Translations under genes and position numbers: made by a program
Notes under the pieces: generated by a model
Told to the model about the DNA's origin: nothing
The model's input: the letters and a program-made list of their open reading frames with translations, nothing else
Databases searched by the model: none
Shown: positions 17,078 through 25,734 of the stretch, one piece after another
Layout of the letters: every line of letters begins with the position of its first letter
How positions within the stretch are numbered: position 1 is the stretch's first letter
Assembly (NCBI GenBank): GCA_050248995.1
Contig: JBFWRI010000004.1
Location: forward strand, 1 to 64,000
DNA from: JBFWRI01 sp050248995
GTDB taxonomy: Bacteria > Pseudomonadota > Alphaproteobacteria > JAIXQD01
DNA: 64,000 nucleotides
Direction of reading: 5' to 3'

Positions 17078-17093
17078 TGGCACGGCGTCTGCA
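17078..17093 (+). promoter_or_regulatory. Sigma-54 promoter of flgF-flgG-flgA-flgH
   Basis: TGGCACG-GCGT-CTGCA matches the sigma-54 consensus except C for T at the first -12 position. The -24 GG (17079-17080) and -12 GC (17091-17092) are correctly spaced. Transcription would start near 17104, just before the flgF ribosome-binding site. Confidence 0.82.
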
Positions 17094-17117
17094 AGTAAGT
17101 CGCCGAGGAGTCAAGTT

Positions 17118-17843
17118 ATGGAATCGATTTCGCTTATTGCCCTATCGCGCGCTGCCGTTCTGCAGCGCCATATGGATATTGTAGCGAATAACATCGCAAA
17201 CAGCTCGACCAGCGGTTACAAGGCTGAGCGCGTCTTGTTTGAAGTTGCCGAAACCAAGCCTACCCCCAACCAGCCGCTTGATTTCGTGATTGATCGCGGC
17301 TCGTACCGTGATTTTTCTGCCGGCGACGTGCAGATGACGAGCAACCCACTGGATGTTGCTCTGAATGGTGAAGGTTTCTTTGCTGTACGCCTGCCCGATG
17401 GAAAAACCGCCTATACACGCAATGGCAGCTTCACGATCAACACAGAAGGCATGCTGGTTGATCACAAGGGCAGCATCGTTATCGGCGAAGGTGGTACCGA
17501 GCTTTCTTTCCCGGCGGAAACAAAAGATATCTCGATCGGCAGCGACGGCACAATCAGCACCGAACAGGCTGTGCTGGGCAAACTGCAGATCAACACATTC
17601 GATCAGCCGCAGTTACTGCGCCCTTACGGCGATAACTATTATGTTGCTGACCGCGGTACGCCGGGACCCAACGTTGATACGCGCGTGATTCAGGGGGCCA
17701 TTGAAGGCTCAAATGTCAGCGGCGTGAAGGAAATGACGGACATGATGCAGATTGTCCGCAGCTATCAGTCAGTTCAGAAAATCTTGGAAAGCGAACACGA
17801 ACGTATCCGGAATGCGATCAGCAAGATCGGTCGGACAGCTTAG
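17118..17843 (+). CDS. flgF: Flagellar proximal rod protein FlgF
   Basis: Rod protein (241 aa) with the N-terminal rod/hook motif MDIVANNIANSSTSGYKAERVLF and the C-terminal SYQSVQKILESEHERIRNAISKIG helix. The start at 17118 (MESISLIALSRAAVLQRHM) is preferred over a longer frame from 17022: GAGGAG at 17105-17110 precedes it and the longer frame would cover the sigma-54 promoter. Followed after 15 bases by flgG. Confidence 0.96.
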   Translation: MESISLIALSRAAVLQRHMDIVANNIANSSTSGYKAERVLFEVAETKPTPNQPLDFVIDRGSYRDFSAGDVQMTSNPLDVALNGEGFFAVRLPDGKTAYTRNGSFTINTEGMLVDHKGSIVIGEGGTELSFPAETKDISIGSDGTISTEQAVLGKLQINTFDQPQLLRPYGDNYYVADRGTPGPNVDTRVIQGAIEGSNVSGVKEMTDMMQIVRSYQSVQKILESEHERIRNAISKIGRTA

Positions 17844-17858
17844 GTAAAGGAGTAAACC

Positions 17859-18644
17859 ATGCGTGCAATGGGTATCGGTGCGACAGGGATGCAGGCTCAA
17901 CAGCTTAATGTTGAGGTCATCTCGAACAACATCGCTAACTTGTCAACCACGGGCTTCAAGCGCAACCGCGCTGAATTCCAGGATCTTCTGTACCAGAATC
18001 TGCGGCGCCCGGGCTCTACGTCGAACGATACCGGAAATATCGTGCCGACGGGTGTGCAGATTGGCGGCGGTGTAAAGGCAGGTGCGGTGTCGCGCAACCA
18101 TGGGCAGGGCGACCTGCGCATCACCGATAATCCACTGGATATCGCCGTCAATGGACGCGGATTCCTGCAGGTAACAATGCCCGATGGTACAATCGCCTAC
18201 ACCCGCGACGGGTCGCTGCAGTTGAACGAAACAGGCATCCTGGTGACGCGTGACGGTTATCAGCTGCAACCGGCGATTACCATCCCGCAGGATGCGACCG
18301 ACATCACTATTAACCTGTCGGGTGAAGTGATTGTAAAGCTGGACGGCCAGACCGACCCATCGAACGTCGGTCAGATTCAGCTGGCGAACTTCATCAATCC
18401 GGCAGGCCTTGAAGCGGTGGGGGATAACCTGCTGCGCGAAACGCCTGCTTCCGGCACGCCCACGACCGGTTCGCCCAACCAAAGCGGCTTCGGCCGCATT
18501 GCCCAGAATGCACTTGAGTCATCGAACGTAAATATCGTGCAAGAAATCAGTAACCTGATTACGGCGCAGCGCGCCTATGAGATGAACAGCCGTGTCATTC
18601 GCGCCGCCGACGAAATGATGTCGTCACTGAGTGCCTTCAGATAG
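17859..18644 (+). CDS. flgG: Flagellar distal rod protein FlgG
   Basis: Distal rod protein (261 aa) of the expected family length. The N-terminus MRAMGIGATGMQAQQLNVEVISNNIANLSTTGFKRNRAEF and the C-terminus QEISNLITAQRAYEMNSRVIRAADEMM are near-consensus FlgG. Ribosome-binding site AAAGGAG upstream. Second gene of the sigma-54-driven flgF operon. Confidence 0.98.
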   Translation: MRAMGIGATGMQAQQLNVEVISNNIANLSTTGFKRNRAEFQDLLYQNLRRPGSTSNDTGNIVPTGVQIGGGVKAGAVSRNHGQGDLRITDNPLDIAVNGRGFLQVTMPDGTIAYTRDGSLQLNETGILVTRDGYQLQPAITIPQDATDITINLSGEVIVKLDGQTDPSNVGQIQLANFINPAGLEAVGDNLLRETPASGTPTTGSPNQSGFGRIAQNALESSNVNIVQEISNLITAQRAYEMNSRVIRAADEMMSSLSAFR

Positions 18645-18653
18645 GAAATAGCC

Positions 18654-19598
18654 ATGCGTTTTCTGATCCTTCTGTTTAGCTTCACCTTAACCGCAACAGC
18701 GGCCGAAGCTTTGGTGCCACGTGACAGCGCCCTGATTGATCGCGATAAGGTTTTGGTCGGCGATCTTTTTGATGTACAGGGTGATGTGGCACTGCAACCC
18801 GTAGGCGATGCGCCCGCGCCGGGCATGTCGCATACGTTTGATGCTTACGCCCTGCGCCGGGTGGCCAATGCCTATAATCTTGGCTGGGCCCCCACGCGCC
18901 TTGATATCCGCGCGGTTGTGAAGCGCGACAGTACACCGGTGACAAATCAGCAAATCCGCGATGCTGTACGCAATGCCGTAACAGAAAAAATGAGCAGTCA
19001 GAATATATCCATGGATAATCTGGATGTTATTCTGGATCGCCATAATATGGAAGTTCAGCTTCCAGCAAGCGTAACCGACCCTGTCGTGCGCGTCATCGAC
19101 CTCGCATACAATCCGGCAGACTATCGCTTTAAAGGGATGCTGATGATTGAAACCGGCGCTGATGGTGTTGTTCCGACCCTGCTGCCGCTGAACGGACGCG
19201 CTATCCCTAATGTTAAGGTGCCGACCCTGGTCCACACTGTCACGGAAGGTACTGTGCTAACAGAAGCGGATGTCGAATATGTTCTAATGCCTGTCAACAA
19301 AACTGGCGGCGATATCATTCTTAGTATAGATCAGCTATCAGGCAAGGAGATGCGCCGCGATGTAGCGCAGGGCCAACTATTACGCAGCCGCGATATCCGT
19401 CCGCAACAATTGGTAAAGCGCGGTGGCATGGTCACCATGGTTGTTGAAAGCGGCGCAATGCGGGTTACAGCCCAGGGCCGTGCCCTGGCGAATGCCGCTG
19501 AGGGCGAGACTGTCCGTGTTATGAACTCGATCAGTAACCGTGTAATTGAAGGGAAGGTCCTGCCCGACGGCAATGTGTCGATCGCGCGGGCTATATAG
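18654..19598 (+). CDS. flgA: P-ring assembly chaperone FlgA
   Basis: Periplasmic chaperone (314 aa) that helps FlgI form the P-ring. A signal peptide (about residues 1-18, ending TATAAEA) is followed by a beta-rich N-terminal half and a C-terminal SAF-type domain (VTEGTVLTEADVEYV... through RVMNSISNRVIEGKVLPDGNVSI). It lies between flgG and flgH with 9- and 9-base gaps when the preferred flgH start is used. Confidence 0.93.
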   Translation: MRFLILLFSFTLTATAAEALVPRDSALIDRDKVLVGDLFDVQGDVALQPVGDAPAPGMSHTFDAYALRRVANAYNLGWAPTRLDIRAVVKRDSTPVTNQQIRDAVRNAVTEKMSSQNISMDNLDVILDRHNMEVQLPASVTDPVVRVIDLAYNPADYRFKGMLMIETGADGVVPTLLPLNGRAIPNVKVPTLVHTVTEGTVLTEADVEYVLMPVNKTGGDIILSIDQLSGKEMRRDVAQGQLLRSRDIRPQQLVKRGGMVTMVVESGAMRVTAQGRALANAAEGETVRVMNSISNRVIEGKVLPDGNVSIARAI

Positions 19599-19607
19599 GA
19601 GATGATG

Positions 19608-20348
19608 ATGCGTTATCTTGGTTTTCTTTTACTCCCTCTGCTGATTAGCGGTTGTATCGATGCCGACCGCTTGGCGCGCGCGGGCAAAGAGCCACCCTTC
19701 AGCGCCGTCGCCAACCCGACCGAGACAAGGAATTACGAGCCCGTCACCATGCCAATGCCGCCGGTTGAGAAAGCCGAACGCATGCCGAATTCACTGTGGC
19801 AGGCAGGTGCGCGCGCCTTCTTCCGTGACCAGCGGGCTGCGCGCGTTGGCGATATTCTTACAGTGCTGATCTCAATGAAAGATAAAGCTAAACTTGAGAA
19901 CAAGACCGACCGCTCGCGGTCGACGGGAGAAGACTTATCGATCGGCAACATCCTCGGTCTGCAAAGCAACCTCGACCGTATTTTACCGGGTGGCTTCGAC
20001 TCGACCGATGCCGAGTTCGTCGACGTGACAGGCCAAAGCACGACCAACGGTGCCGGCAAGATCGACCGAAAGGAAGAAATCGAAATGAAGGTCGCCGCAA
20101 CCGTTATCCAGATACTGCCAAACGGCAATATGGTGCTAAGCGGGCAGCAGGAAATCCTGGTCAACCACGAAATGCGCATCCTGACAGTCAGCGGCGTTAT
20201 CCGCCCTGAAGATATCAGCAGCGAAAACTCGGTCAGCTATGAACAGATTGCCGAAGCCCGCATCCGTTACGGCGGCGAAGGCACGCTATCGGATGTGCAG
20301 TATCCGAAGTATGGGCAGGATGTTTACGACACCATTATGCCGTTCTAG
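19608..20348 (+). CDS. flgH: Flagellar L-ring lipoprotein FlgH
   Basis: Outer-membrane L-ring protein (246 aa). A lipoprotein signal ends in LISGC, with Cys16 as the lipidated residue. The FlgH core (LWQAGARAFFRDQRAARVGDILTVLI and LPNGNMVLSGQQEILVNHEMRILTVSGVIRPEDI) is clear. Three in-frame ATGs occur at 19602, 19605 and 19608. The third is preferred because AGGAG at 19597-19601 lies 6 bases before it. Ends convergently with the next gene, sharing 4 bases. Confidence 0.96.
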   Translation: MRYLGFLLLPLLISGCIDADRLARAGKEPPFSAVANPTETRNYEPVTMPMPPVEKAERMPNSLWQAGARAFFRDQRAARVGDILTVLISMKDKAKLENKTDRSRSTGEDLSIGNILGLQSNLDRILPGGFDSTDAEFVDVTGQSTTNGAGKIDRKEEIEMKVAATVIQILPNGNMVLSGQQEILVNHEMRILTVSGVIRPEDISSENSVSYEQIAEARIRYGGEGTLSDVQYPKYGQDVYDTIMPF

Positions 20349-20980
20349 GGCGCACTTTTCGTTGCTTCAGGCGGCTGCTGTTCTATTTGCTTCTGCAGCG
20401 GGATAAGATCGGGGACTTTTTCTTCAATCTTATCGGGCACTGTGCCACCGGGATTATCAATCCTGTATTCCTGCACGAAGCTGCGCATCAAAATCGTATA
20501 AGCGTTCTGCATACCGGTCATATGGTCAACCAGCGGAGTCATCACCAGTCCGCCGCGATTCCAGTAAGCCACCGTCACTGTTTTACGATCAACGACGGGC
20601 GGTAGACGCACAGTATGTTGCGATTCTGCTTTCAGACTTGCCCATGATACACAGCTCACTACACCATCTTTCAGCGTGGCGATTTCAGGCCGCAGCGTTA
20701 GACGGAACACATCTGTGCGTACCATCTGCGCACTGTCTGCAACAGGAATGACCGGCAAGCCTTCCCGAGTCAGGTAATTTGATATGAACTGCTGTATTTT
20801 CTTGATGTCGATGCCACAATCCGATGCGACCTTCGTATCGGACAGCAGCGGCTCGGCCACCACCAGCTGACCCACCTGAGCCAGTGGCGGCAACACACGG
20901 TTTTGCGCCATTGCTGGTGCAGCCATCAGGACCGCAACAGCCAGTCCGGTTAGGAATGATTTAGAACTCATCTTCCTCAT
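20345..20980 (-). CDS. Unknown exported protein in flagellar cluster
   Basis: Protein of about 211 residues with a clear signal peptide (ending MAAPAMAQ), predicted periplasmic, with two cysteines in the mature part (DCGIDI and SCVSWAS). I do not recognise the family. It follows dksA on the same strand; the start at 20980 overlaps the dksA end by 20 bases, and an alternative at 20971 is possible. Its place between flgH and dksA-fliX suggests, but does not show, a flagellar role. The C-terminus is Pro/Glu/Gln-rich. Confidence 0.75.
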   Translation of the reverse strand: MRKMSSKSFLTGLAVAVLMAAPAMAQNRVLPPLAQVGQLVVAEPLLSDTKVASDCGIDIKKIQQFISNYLTREGLPVIPVADSAQMVRTDVFRLTLRPEIATLKDGVVSCVSWASLKAESQHTVRLPPVVDRKTVTVAYWNRGGLVMTPLVDHMTGMQNAYTILMRSFVQEYRIDNPGGTVPDKIEEKVPDLIPLQKQIEQQPPEATKSAP

Positions 20981-21392
20981 CACGTTGGACACGTTCATTC
21001 CGTTCATGGCGTTCCTGCGCCTCGATGGTCATTGTCGCCACGGGACGGGCCTCAAGCCGCTTAACGCCGATCGGCTCGCCGGTTACTTCACAATAACCGT
21101 ATTCTCCATCTTCAATGCGCTTCAAAGCTTCATCAATTTTATTGATAAGCTTGCGATAACGGTCACGGGTACGGAATTCCAAGGCGCGTTCGGTCTCGGC
21201 CGTAGCACGGTCAGCAATGTCCGGCTCTTGCATACCGCCATCATTGATCGCTGCCAGCGTTTCATCGGATTCTTTCAGCAGTTCATCGCGCCATGCGTAA
21301 AGCTTGCGGCGAAAATGCTCAAGCATTACCGGGTTCATGTAGTCTTCTTTTTCAGTAGGCTTATAATTCGGGGGAACAGTAATGACGGTCAT
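20961..21392 (-). CDS. dksA: DksA/TraR family RNA polymerase regulator
   Basis: DksA-type regulator (143 aa) that binds RNA polymerase with ppGpp. It shows a coiled-coil N-terminal half, the DIADRATAETERALEFRTRDR region and a C-terminal zinc-finger-like domain. Only one of the four usual zinc cysteines is left (YGYCEVTGEPIGVKRLEARPVATMTIEAQERHE), the zinc-independent form common in alphaproteobacteria. An acidic tail (RDEEDEF) ends the protein. Confidence 0.92.
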   Translation of the reverse strand: MTVITVPPNYKPTEKEDYMNPVMLEHFRRKLYAWRDELLKESDETLAAINDGGMQEPDIADRATAETERALEFRTRDRYRKLINKIDEALKRIEDGEYGYCEVTGEPIGVKRLEARPVATMTIEAQERHERNERVQRDEEDEF

Positions 21393-21447
21393 TTGCCAAC
21401 CTCTCCAATTTTAAGTCCGAAGGTTATGGGGGCGAATATAGCCAAGG

Positions 21448-21906
21448 TCAACCCTGATGAGGTCCGCCTGCAGCCCCACTGGAGGCTATGTCACGGGTAA
21501 ACTTGGCAATTTCAACTTGCGCCCGCAGGTCAATCTCATCTAAAACAGCCAGCAGGCGGGGGTCTGTTGTCAGCGCCTTGCGGGTCGTGATGCTGCGCGC
21601 CAGCTGCATAAGCTGCTCTTTTGAAATCCGGCCCTCAAGAATCTGCAACCTCAGCAGGTCAAGCTTGTCCAGAATATCGTTTGCATGAGCCATAGCCTGT
21701 TTACGACCGGTCAATGCATCGTTCACTTCCTGCAGACCCAGCAACTGATCAACCGACATCACCGGCGATGCGCTAGTCGCAGCATTTGTTGACGCCGTAT
21801 CATCGGTCAGATGATCGGAGAAGCTGCTTTTATCGGTTGCAGATGCCTTCTTGGCCCGGGTTACGGGCCCTGTATATCTGATGCCACTGGGGCCTTCGAC
21901 TTTCAT
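21448..21906 (-). CDS. fliX: Flagellar assembly regulator FliX
   Basis: Protein of 152 aa matching FliX: an N-terminal MKVEGPSGIRYTG-type segment, a disordered Ser/Ala-rich stretch to about residue 50, then a conserved helical region (DILDKLDLLRLQILEGRISKEQL and DPRLLAVLDEIDLRAQVEIAKFTRD). In Caulobacter, FliX senses early basal-body assembly and controls the sigma-54 activator FlbD. Here it is divergent from flgI, as in Caulobacter, and sits among sigma-54 promoters. Confidence 0.9.
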   Translation of the reverse strand: MKVEGPSGIRYTGPVTRAKKASATDKSSFSDHLTDDTASTNAATSASPVMSVDQLLGLQEVNDALTGRKQAMAHANDILDKLDLLRLQILEGRISKEQLMQLARSITTRKALTTDPRLLAVLDEIDLRAQVEIAKFTRDIASSGAAGGPHQG

Positions 21907-22048
21907 AGAACTATGCTACCTGTCGGGATTATTTCGGTCACTCTTTTATTATAGGGCAAAATTTGCCGCTTTAATGGCAAACACCCCAAACCAGCCGTTA
22001 ATATCCCTGATTTCTCTTAAATTTTGGTAAGTTATGGGGCTTTTGAAT

Positions 22049-22064
22049 TGGCACGCCCTTCGCA
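22049..22064 (+). promoter_or_regulatory. Sigma-54 promoter of the flgI operon
   Basis: TGGCACG-CCCT-TCGCA matches the sigma-54 consensus with one mismatch in the -12 element. GG at 22050-22051 and GC at 22062-22063 are correctly spaced. Transcription would begin near 22075, only some 15 bases before the GTG start of flgI. Confidence 0.82.
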
Positions 22065-22089
22065 GATATATCCCGAAGAGGAGTATACC

Positions 22090-23223
22090 GTGCGGTTTTC
22101 TATCCCTTTCCCTTTTAAATTCTGGCTTCTGGCCCTTATGACCGCTGCCCTATGTTTCCCGGCTACCCCTGCCCAGGCCTCGGTCCGCCTGAAAGATATT
22201 ATCGAAATTGAAGGTGTGCGCGATAACATGCTGGTCGGCTATGGCCTTGTTGTTGGTCTGAACGGCACTGGCGACAGCCTGACCAACTCGCCTTTCACCG
22301 AAAAGAGTCTTGTCGGTATGCTGGAGCGCATGGGCATCAGCACGCGCGGCGACCAGTTGCGCACCAAGAACGTGGCCGCCGTCATGGTCACGGCCACACT
22401 GCATGCTTTCGCCGCCCAAGGCACAAAGATCGATGTTTCTGTTTCAACGCTGGGCGACGCCAAAAGCCTGCTGGGCGGCACATTGCTGGTAACACCGCTG
22501 CTGGGCGCTGACGGACAGATTTATGCTGTTGCTCAGGGTGCTGTCGCCGTGGCTGGCTTCTCGGCAGGCGGTGAAGCCGAGACCGTCACCAAGGGCGTAC
22601 CGACTGCAGGGCGCATTGCATCCGGCGCGATCGTCGAACGTGAAATCCCGTTCCAATTGGCCAACCTTCCTACCCTGCGGCTATCGTTACGCAATCCTGA
22701 TATGACAACGGCCCAGCGCGTTATGGTCGCAATCAACCAGAAGTTTGGCAAAGGCACTGCCAAGTCAAACGACCCCTCATCGATCGTGCTGGATGTGCCG
22801 CAAGCGCGACGGGAGAACATGGTTGGTCTGCTGACTGAACTTGAACAGATTACCATTCAGCCCGACCAGGTAGCCCGCGTTGTCATAGATGAACAGTCGG
22901 GCGTCATTGTGATGGGCGAGAATGTGCGCATCAGCACCGTCGCCATTGCTCAGGGCAACCTGACGATCCGGATTACAGAAACACCGCAGGTATCACAGCC
23001 CAACGCCCTGTCGCTGGGTGGCGAAACAGAAGTTGTGCCGCGTACAGATGTGCAAGTCACCGAAGGCGTTGACGCTAAACTGGCCGTTATGAAATCGGGC
23101 ATCAGCCTGCAGGAACTTGTGACGACCCTTAATACACTGGGTGTCGGCCCGCGCGATATGATCACAATTCTGCAATCGATTAAAGCCGCTGGCGCCCTGC
23201 AGGCCGAGATTGAGGTTATCTGA
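22090..23223 (+). CDS. flgI: Flagellar P-ring protein FlgI
   Basis: P-ring protein (377 aa) exported by Sec. A signal peptide (about residues 1-30, ending TPAQAS) precedes the near-invariant RLKDIIEIEGVRDNMLVGYGLVVGLNGTGDS. The C-terminal SLQELVTTLNTLGVGPRDMITILQSIKAAGALQAEIEVI completes the family pattern. The start is taken as GTG at 22090, with GAGGAG at 22078-22083. The longer ATG frame from 22024 would extend through the sigma-54 promoter. Stop and next start overlap (TGATG). Confidence 0.97.
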   Translation: MRFSIPFPFKFWLLALMTAALCFPATPAQASVRLKDIIEIEGVRDNMLVGYGLVVGLNGTGDSLTNSPFTEKSLVGMLERMGISTRGDQLRTKNVAAVMVTATLHAFAAQGTKIDVSVSTLGDAKSLLGGTLLVTPLLGADGQIYAVAQGAVAVAGFSAGGEAETVTKGVPTAGRIASGAIVEREIPFQLANLPTLRLSLRNPDMTTAQRVMVAINQKFGKGTAKSNDPSSIVLDVPQARRENMVGLLTELEQITIQPDQVARVVIDEQSGVIVMGENVRISTVAIAQGNLTIRITETPQVSQPNALSLGGETEVVPRTDVQVTEGVDAKLAVMKSGISLQELVTTLNTLGVGPRDMITILQSIKAAGALQAEIEVI

Positions 23224-23579
23224 TGACAGACGGTATCGGCCATAGTCCTCCCCCCAGCGCACCAAAAAAGGTTTCTATACCCGAAGCTACGCTTAAGAAA
23301 ATCGATGAGCAGGCACTGGGTTTCGAAGCAATGTTTATGTCGCAGATGCTGGAGTTTATGTGGAGCGGCATCGAAAGCAACGAATATTTCGGTGGCGGCC
23401 ACGGCGAGGACACATGGCGCAGCATGCTGATACAGGAATACGGAAGTATCAGTTCTAAGGCTGGCAATCTTGGCATTGCAGATAACGTGCGGGCCGAACT
23501 GATCAAGATGCAGGAAAAGATGATGCCACCGGCCCCGGCTGATAGCGAACCGACTTTAACAAAGGGAGAAGAGTTATGA
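23223..23579 (+). CDS. Rod-binding protein, FlgJ N-terminal type
   Basis: Short FlgJ-like protein (118 aa) with only the rod-binding domain (LKKIDEQALGFEAMFMSQMLEFMWSGIE); there is no muramidase domain, as is usual in alphaproteobacteria. It would cap the growing rod in the periplasm. Co-translated with flgI (one-base overlap) and with the next gene (4-base overlap). Confidence 0.88.
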   Translation: MTDGIGHSPPPSAPKKVSIPEATLKKIDEQALGFEAMFMSQMLEFMWSGIESNEYFGGGHGEDTWRSMLIQEYGSISSKAGNLGIADNVRAELIKMQEKMMPPAPADSEPTLTKGEEL

Positions 23580-24043
23580 TGAATTCAGGCGCGCCAAACG
23601 ACCTCACACTTAAGGCCGAGCGCGTTGTACGCCTGGGCGACGAGATGTCAAAGCTGCTCGACGCCGAGACGGATCTGCTGTCAACCCGCACCGTGAAGGA
23701 CTACGGCCTGCTGGTCAAACGCAAACAACAGATGCTTGTTGATTATCAGGGCGCTGTCAAATCGCTGTTGAGCCGGAAGGACCAGTTGAATACGCTCAGT
23801 GCGCCACTACGGGCACAGCTTAAAACCACTGGCATCAAGTTGGATAATATCGCCCGCCAGAACGCCGAAAAACTGTCGGTTACCGCCGCCGCTACACATA
23901 AGGTGCTGCAGGTTGTCATCGATACTATTCGCCGAGAAGCTTCGACAGCGCAGCCACAAACCTACAGTCCGGCGCAGTTTCAAAGCTACCGCGACGAGCG
24001 CACACCATCCGCCAAGTCTGTGCTGGTGACGGAGAAAGCCTAA
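23576..24043 (+). CDS. FlgN-like flagellar export chaperone
   Basis: All-helical cytoplasmic protein (155 aa) with the length and pattern of FlgN-type chaperones for hook-associated proteins (LLDAETDLLSTRTVKDYGLLVKRKQQMLVDYQGAVKSLL). Two ATGs occur in tandem at 23576 and 23579. The upstream GGGAGAAGAG serves either. It overlaps the previous gene and shares one base with fliK. The assignment is by pattern and operon position; sequence similarity in this family is weak. Confidence 0.75.
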   Translation: MMNSGAPNDLTLKAERVVRLGDEMSKLLDAETDLLSTRTVKDYGLLVKRKQQMLVDYQGAVKSLLSRKDQLNTLSAPLRAQLKTTGIKLDNIARQNAEKLSVTAAATHKVLQVVIDTIRREASTAQPQTYSPAQFQSYRDERTPSAKSVLVTEKA

Positions 24044-25722
24044 TGGAAAGCAACTCGGTTCACGACAACGCCAAGCTTGCGCCAGCCCGCAGCGATAGGC
24101 CGCGCGTAACACGCGGTAGCGAAAAAGACCTGTTTGCTGCCTTCGTCGTAAATATCAGTGATGTCGAACCACGTGAACGCAAGCCCGCCTTGCCACGCGA
24201 CAAGAAAGTTGACCGCGCCGAAAAGGTCCCGCACCCGGATGCCCCGCGCCAACCACGGCGCGAAGCAGCGGAAACACATACTGTCGAAAAACCAGAACAA
24301 AAAGAAAAGACCCCGAAAGCCGAAGAAAATCAACCCGCCGCCGTATTGACGTCCGCGCATAGAAAAGAGATGGAAGCAGTCCCGGAAACAAGCCAAGCCC
24401 CAGCCCTTGTGGCAAACGGTTCAATAGAGGCTGATGTCGAAGTTGAAGCTGAAGTCGAAGCCGGTAATGCGCCCGCCAACCCTGAAGTTGGGGTTATTGA
24501 AATCACACCTGCGGAAACACCCGAAGTCATTCTGGCGAACGATCCCGAAGATATGCGGGTCGATGCTATTCTGGCCGAAGTCCCTGCGAATGACGCAGCT
24601 GTTATGGTTCCACCTTCTGTCAAAGATAAAGTGCCGGTCGATCTTCTTGTGCCCCTAACGCCGCAAGTCGAAGTCATCCAGGTTGCCCTTGTGCCGCCGG
24701 CCCCGCAGACCGAAGCCCAAGACATGCCCGCTATCGATGCCGAGATCTTGCTGCACGCCACGCTGGCTGCCAACAACGAAGAAGGCAGGAAAGTCGATCA
24801 GCTGATGCTGGCGATGGACAACAAATTAGCCGCCGCGCCCAAGGCCAGCACCAAGGCGCTGGAAAAAACTGCACCCTTTAGCGCAGTGGGCATCCTTGCT
24901 ACTGCATTGGGCGGAGCAGAAAAGGAAGCTGTTGCTGCCGCAGAAACCCCGGCTGATGTATTTATGCAGGCAACACCTGACGCCGGTGAAGCGACACCAA
25001 AAGAAGGCCAAAGTGCCGCTTCTGCGCTAAAGCCTGACCAAAAAGTCATTGATCTTTCACAGTTTGCTGCCGTGGGCCGTCAAGCCTCACCCCTCCTCCC
25101 CGGCCAGGCTCCGCAAGGAACCAACAACGGCCTTAGCCAGCATGCGCCCATCCCGGGCAAAGCTGGCGGGCCCGCGGCAGCTACCCTTTCAAACGGCGTT
25201 GATGTCATAGCGCGGCCGCTAACCCTGTTAGCCCAGCAAGCGGAAGCCGCTAACGTCAGGCAAGCACGCCTGCAGCGCCTGCCTGCGAATACCCTGACAC
25301 AGGTTCAGGAACAAGTTGCCATCAAGTTGCGTTATGCTGCAAAAGCCGGTGAAAAATCACTGAGCATCCAGTTGCGCCCCGAGGAGCTTGGGCGGGTCGA
25401 TGTGAAACTTGACTTCCGCGAAGGTAACCAGGTCAGCGCAAAGGTCACCGCCGACAATCAGTTTACTTTTGATCTCCTGCAGCGTGACCGCTCGGCACTA
25501 GAGCGCGCGCTGGCGGATGCTGGCCTGAAACTCGATGCCAACGGCCTGCAATTCGAACTGCGTGACAGTGGTAGCCAGAACGGCCAGCCGATGGGCAACG
25601 GCAGCAGCGAAGGTGCCGCCGACGAATGGGCCAATGCCGACGATGATATTCAACTTGTTGAAACCCTTTCTGCGGAGACAGGCGGCATCACTGCCGATGG
25701 CCGCGTGAATATGATTGTTTAG
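24043..25722 (+). CDS. fliK: Flagellar hook-length control protein FliK
   Basis: Long protein (559 aa) with a low-complexity, Glu/Ala/Pro-rich first two thirds, consistent with a flexible molecular ruler. A folded C-terminal FliK domain lies at about 415-515 (KLRYAAKAGEKSLSIQLRPEELGRVDVKLDFREGNQVSAKV). It controls hook length and triggers the FlhB switch. The start shares a base with the preceding stop (TAATG). An acidic stretch near residues 127-140 contains repeated Val-Glu pairs. Confidence 0.93.
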   Translation: MESNSVHDNAKLAPARSDRPRVTRGSEKDLFAAFVVNISDVEPRERKPALPRDKKVDRAEKVPHPDAPRQPRREAAETHTVEKPEQKEKTPKAEENQPAAVLTSAHRKEMEAVPETSQAPALVANGSIEADVEVEAEVEAGNAPANPEVGVIEITPAETPEVILANDPEDMRVDAILAEVPANDAAVMVPPSVKDKVPVDLLVPLTPQVEVIQVALVPPAPQTEAQDMPAIDAEILLHATLAANNEEGRKVDQLMLAMDNKLAAAPKASTKALEKTAPFSAVGILATALGGAEKEAVAAAETPADVFMQATPDAGEATPKEGQSAASALKPDQKVIDLSQFAAVGRQASPLLPGQAPQGTNNGLSQHAPIPGKAGGPAAATLSNGVDVIARPLTLLAQQAEAANVRQARLQRLPANTLTQVQEQVAIKLRYAAKAGEKSLSIQLRPEELGRVDVKLDFREGNQVSAKVTADNQFTFDLLQRDRSALERALADAGLKLDANGLQFELRDSGSQNGQPMGNGSSEGAADEWANADDDIQLVETLSAETGGITADGRVNMIV

Positions 25723-25734
25723 AAGGAGAGAGAC

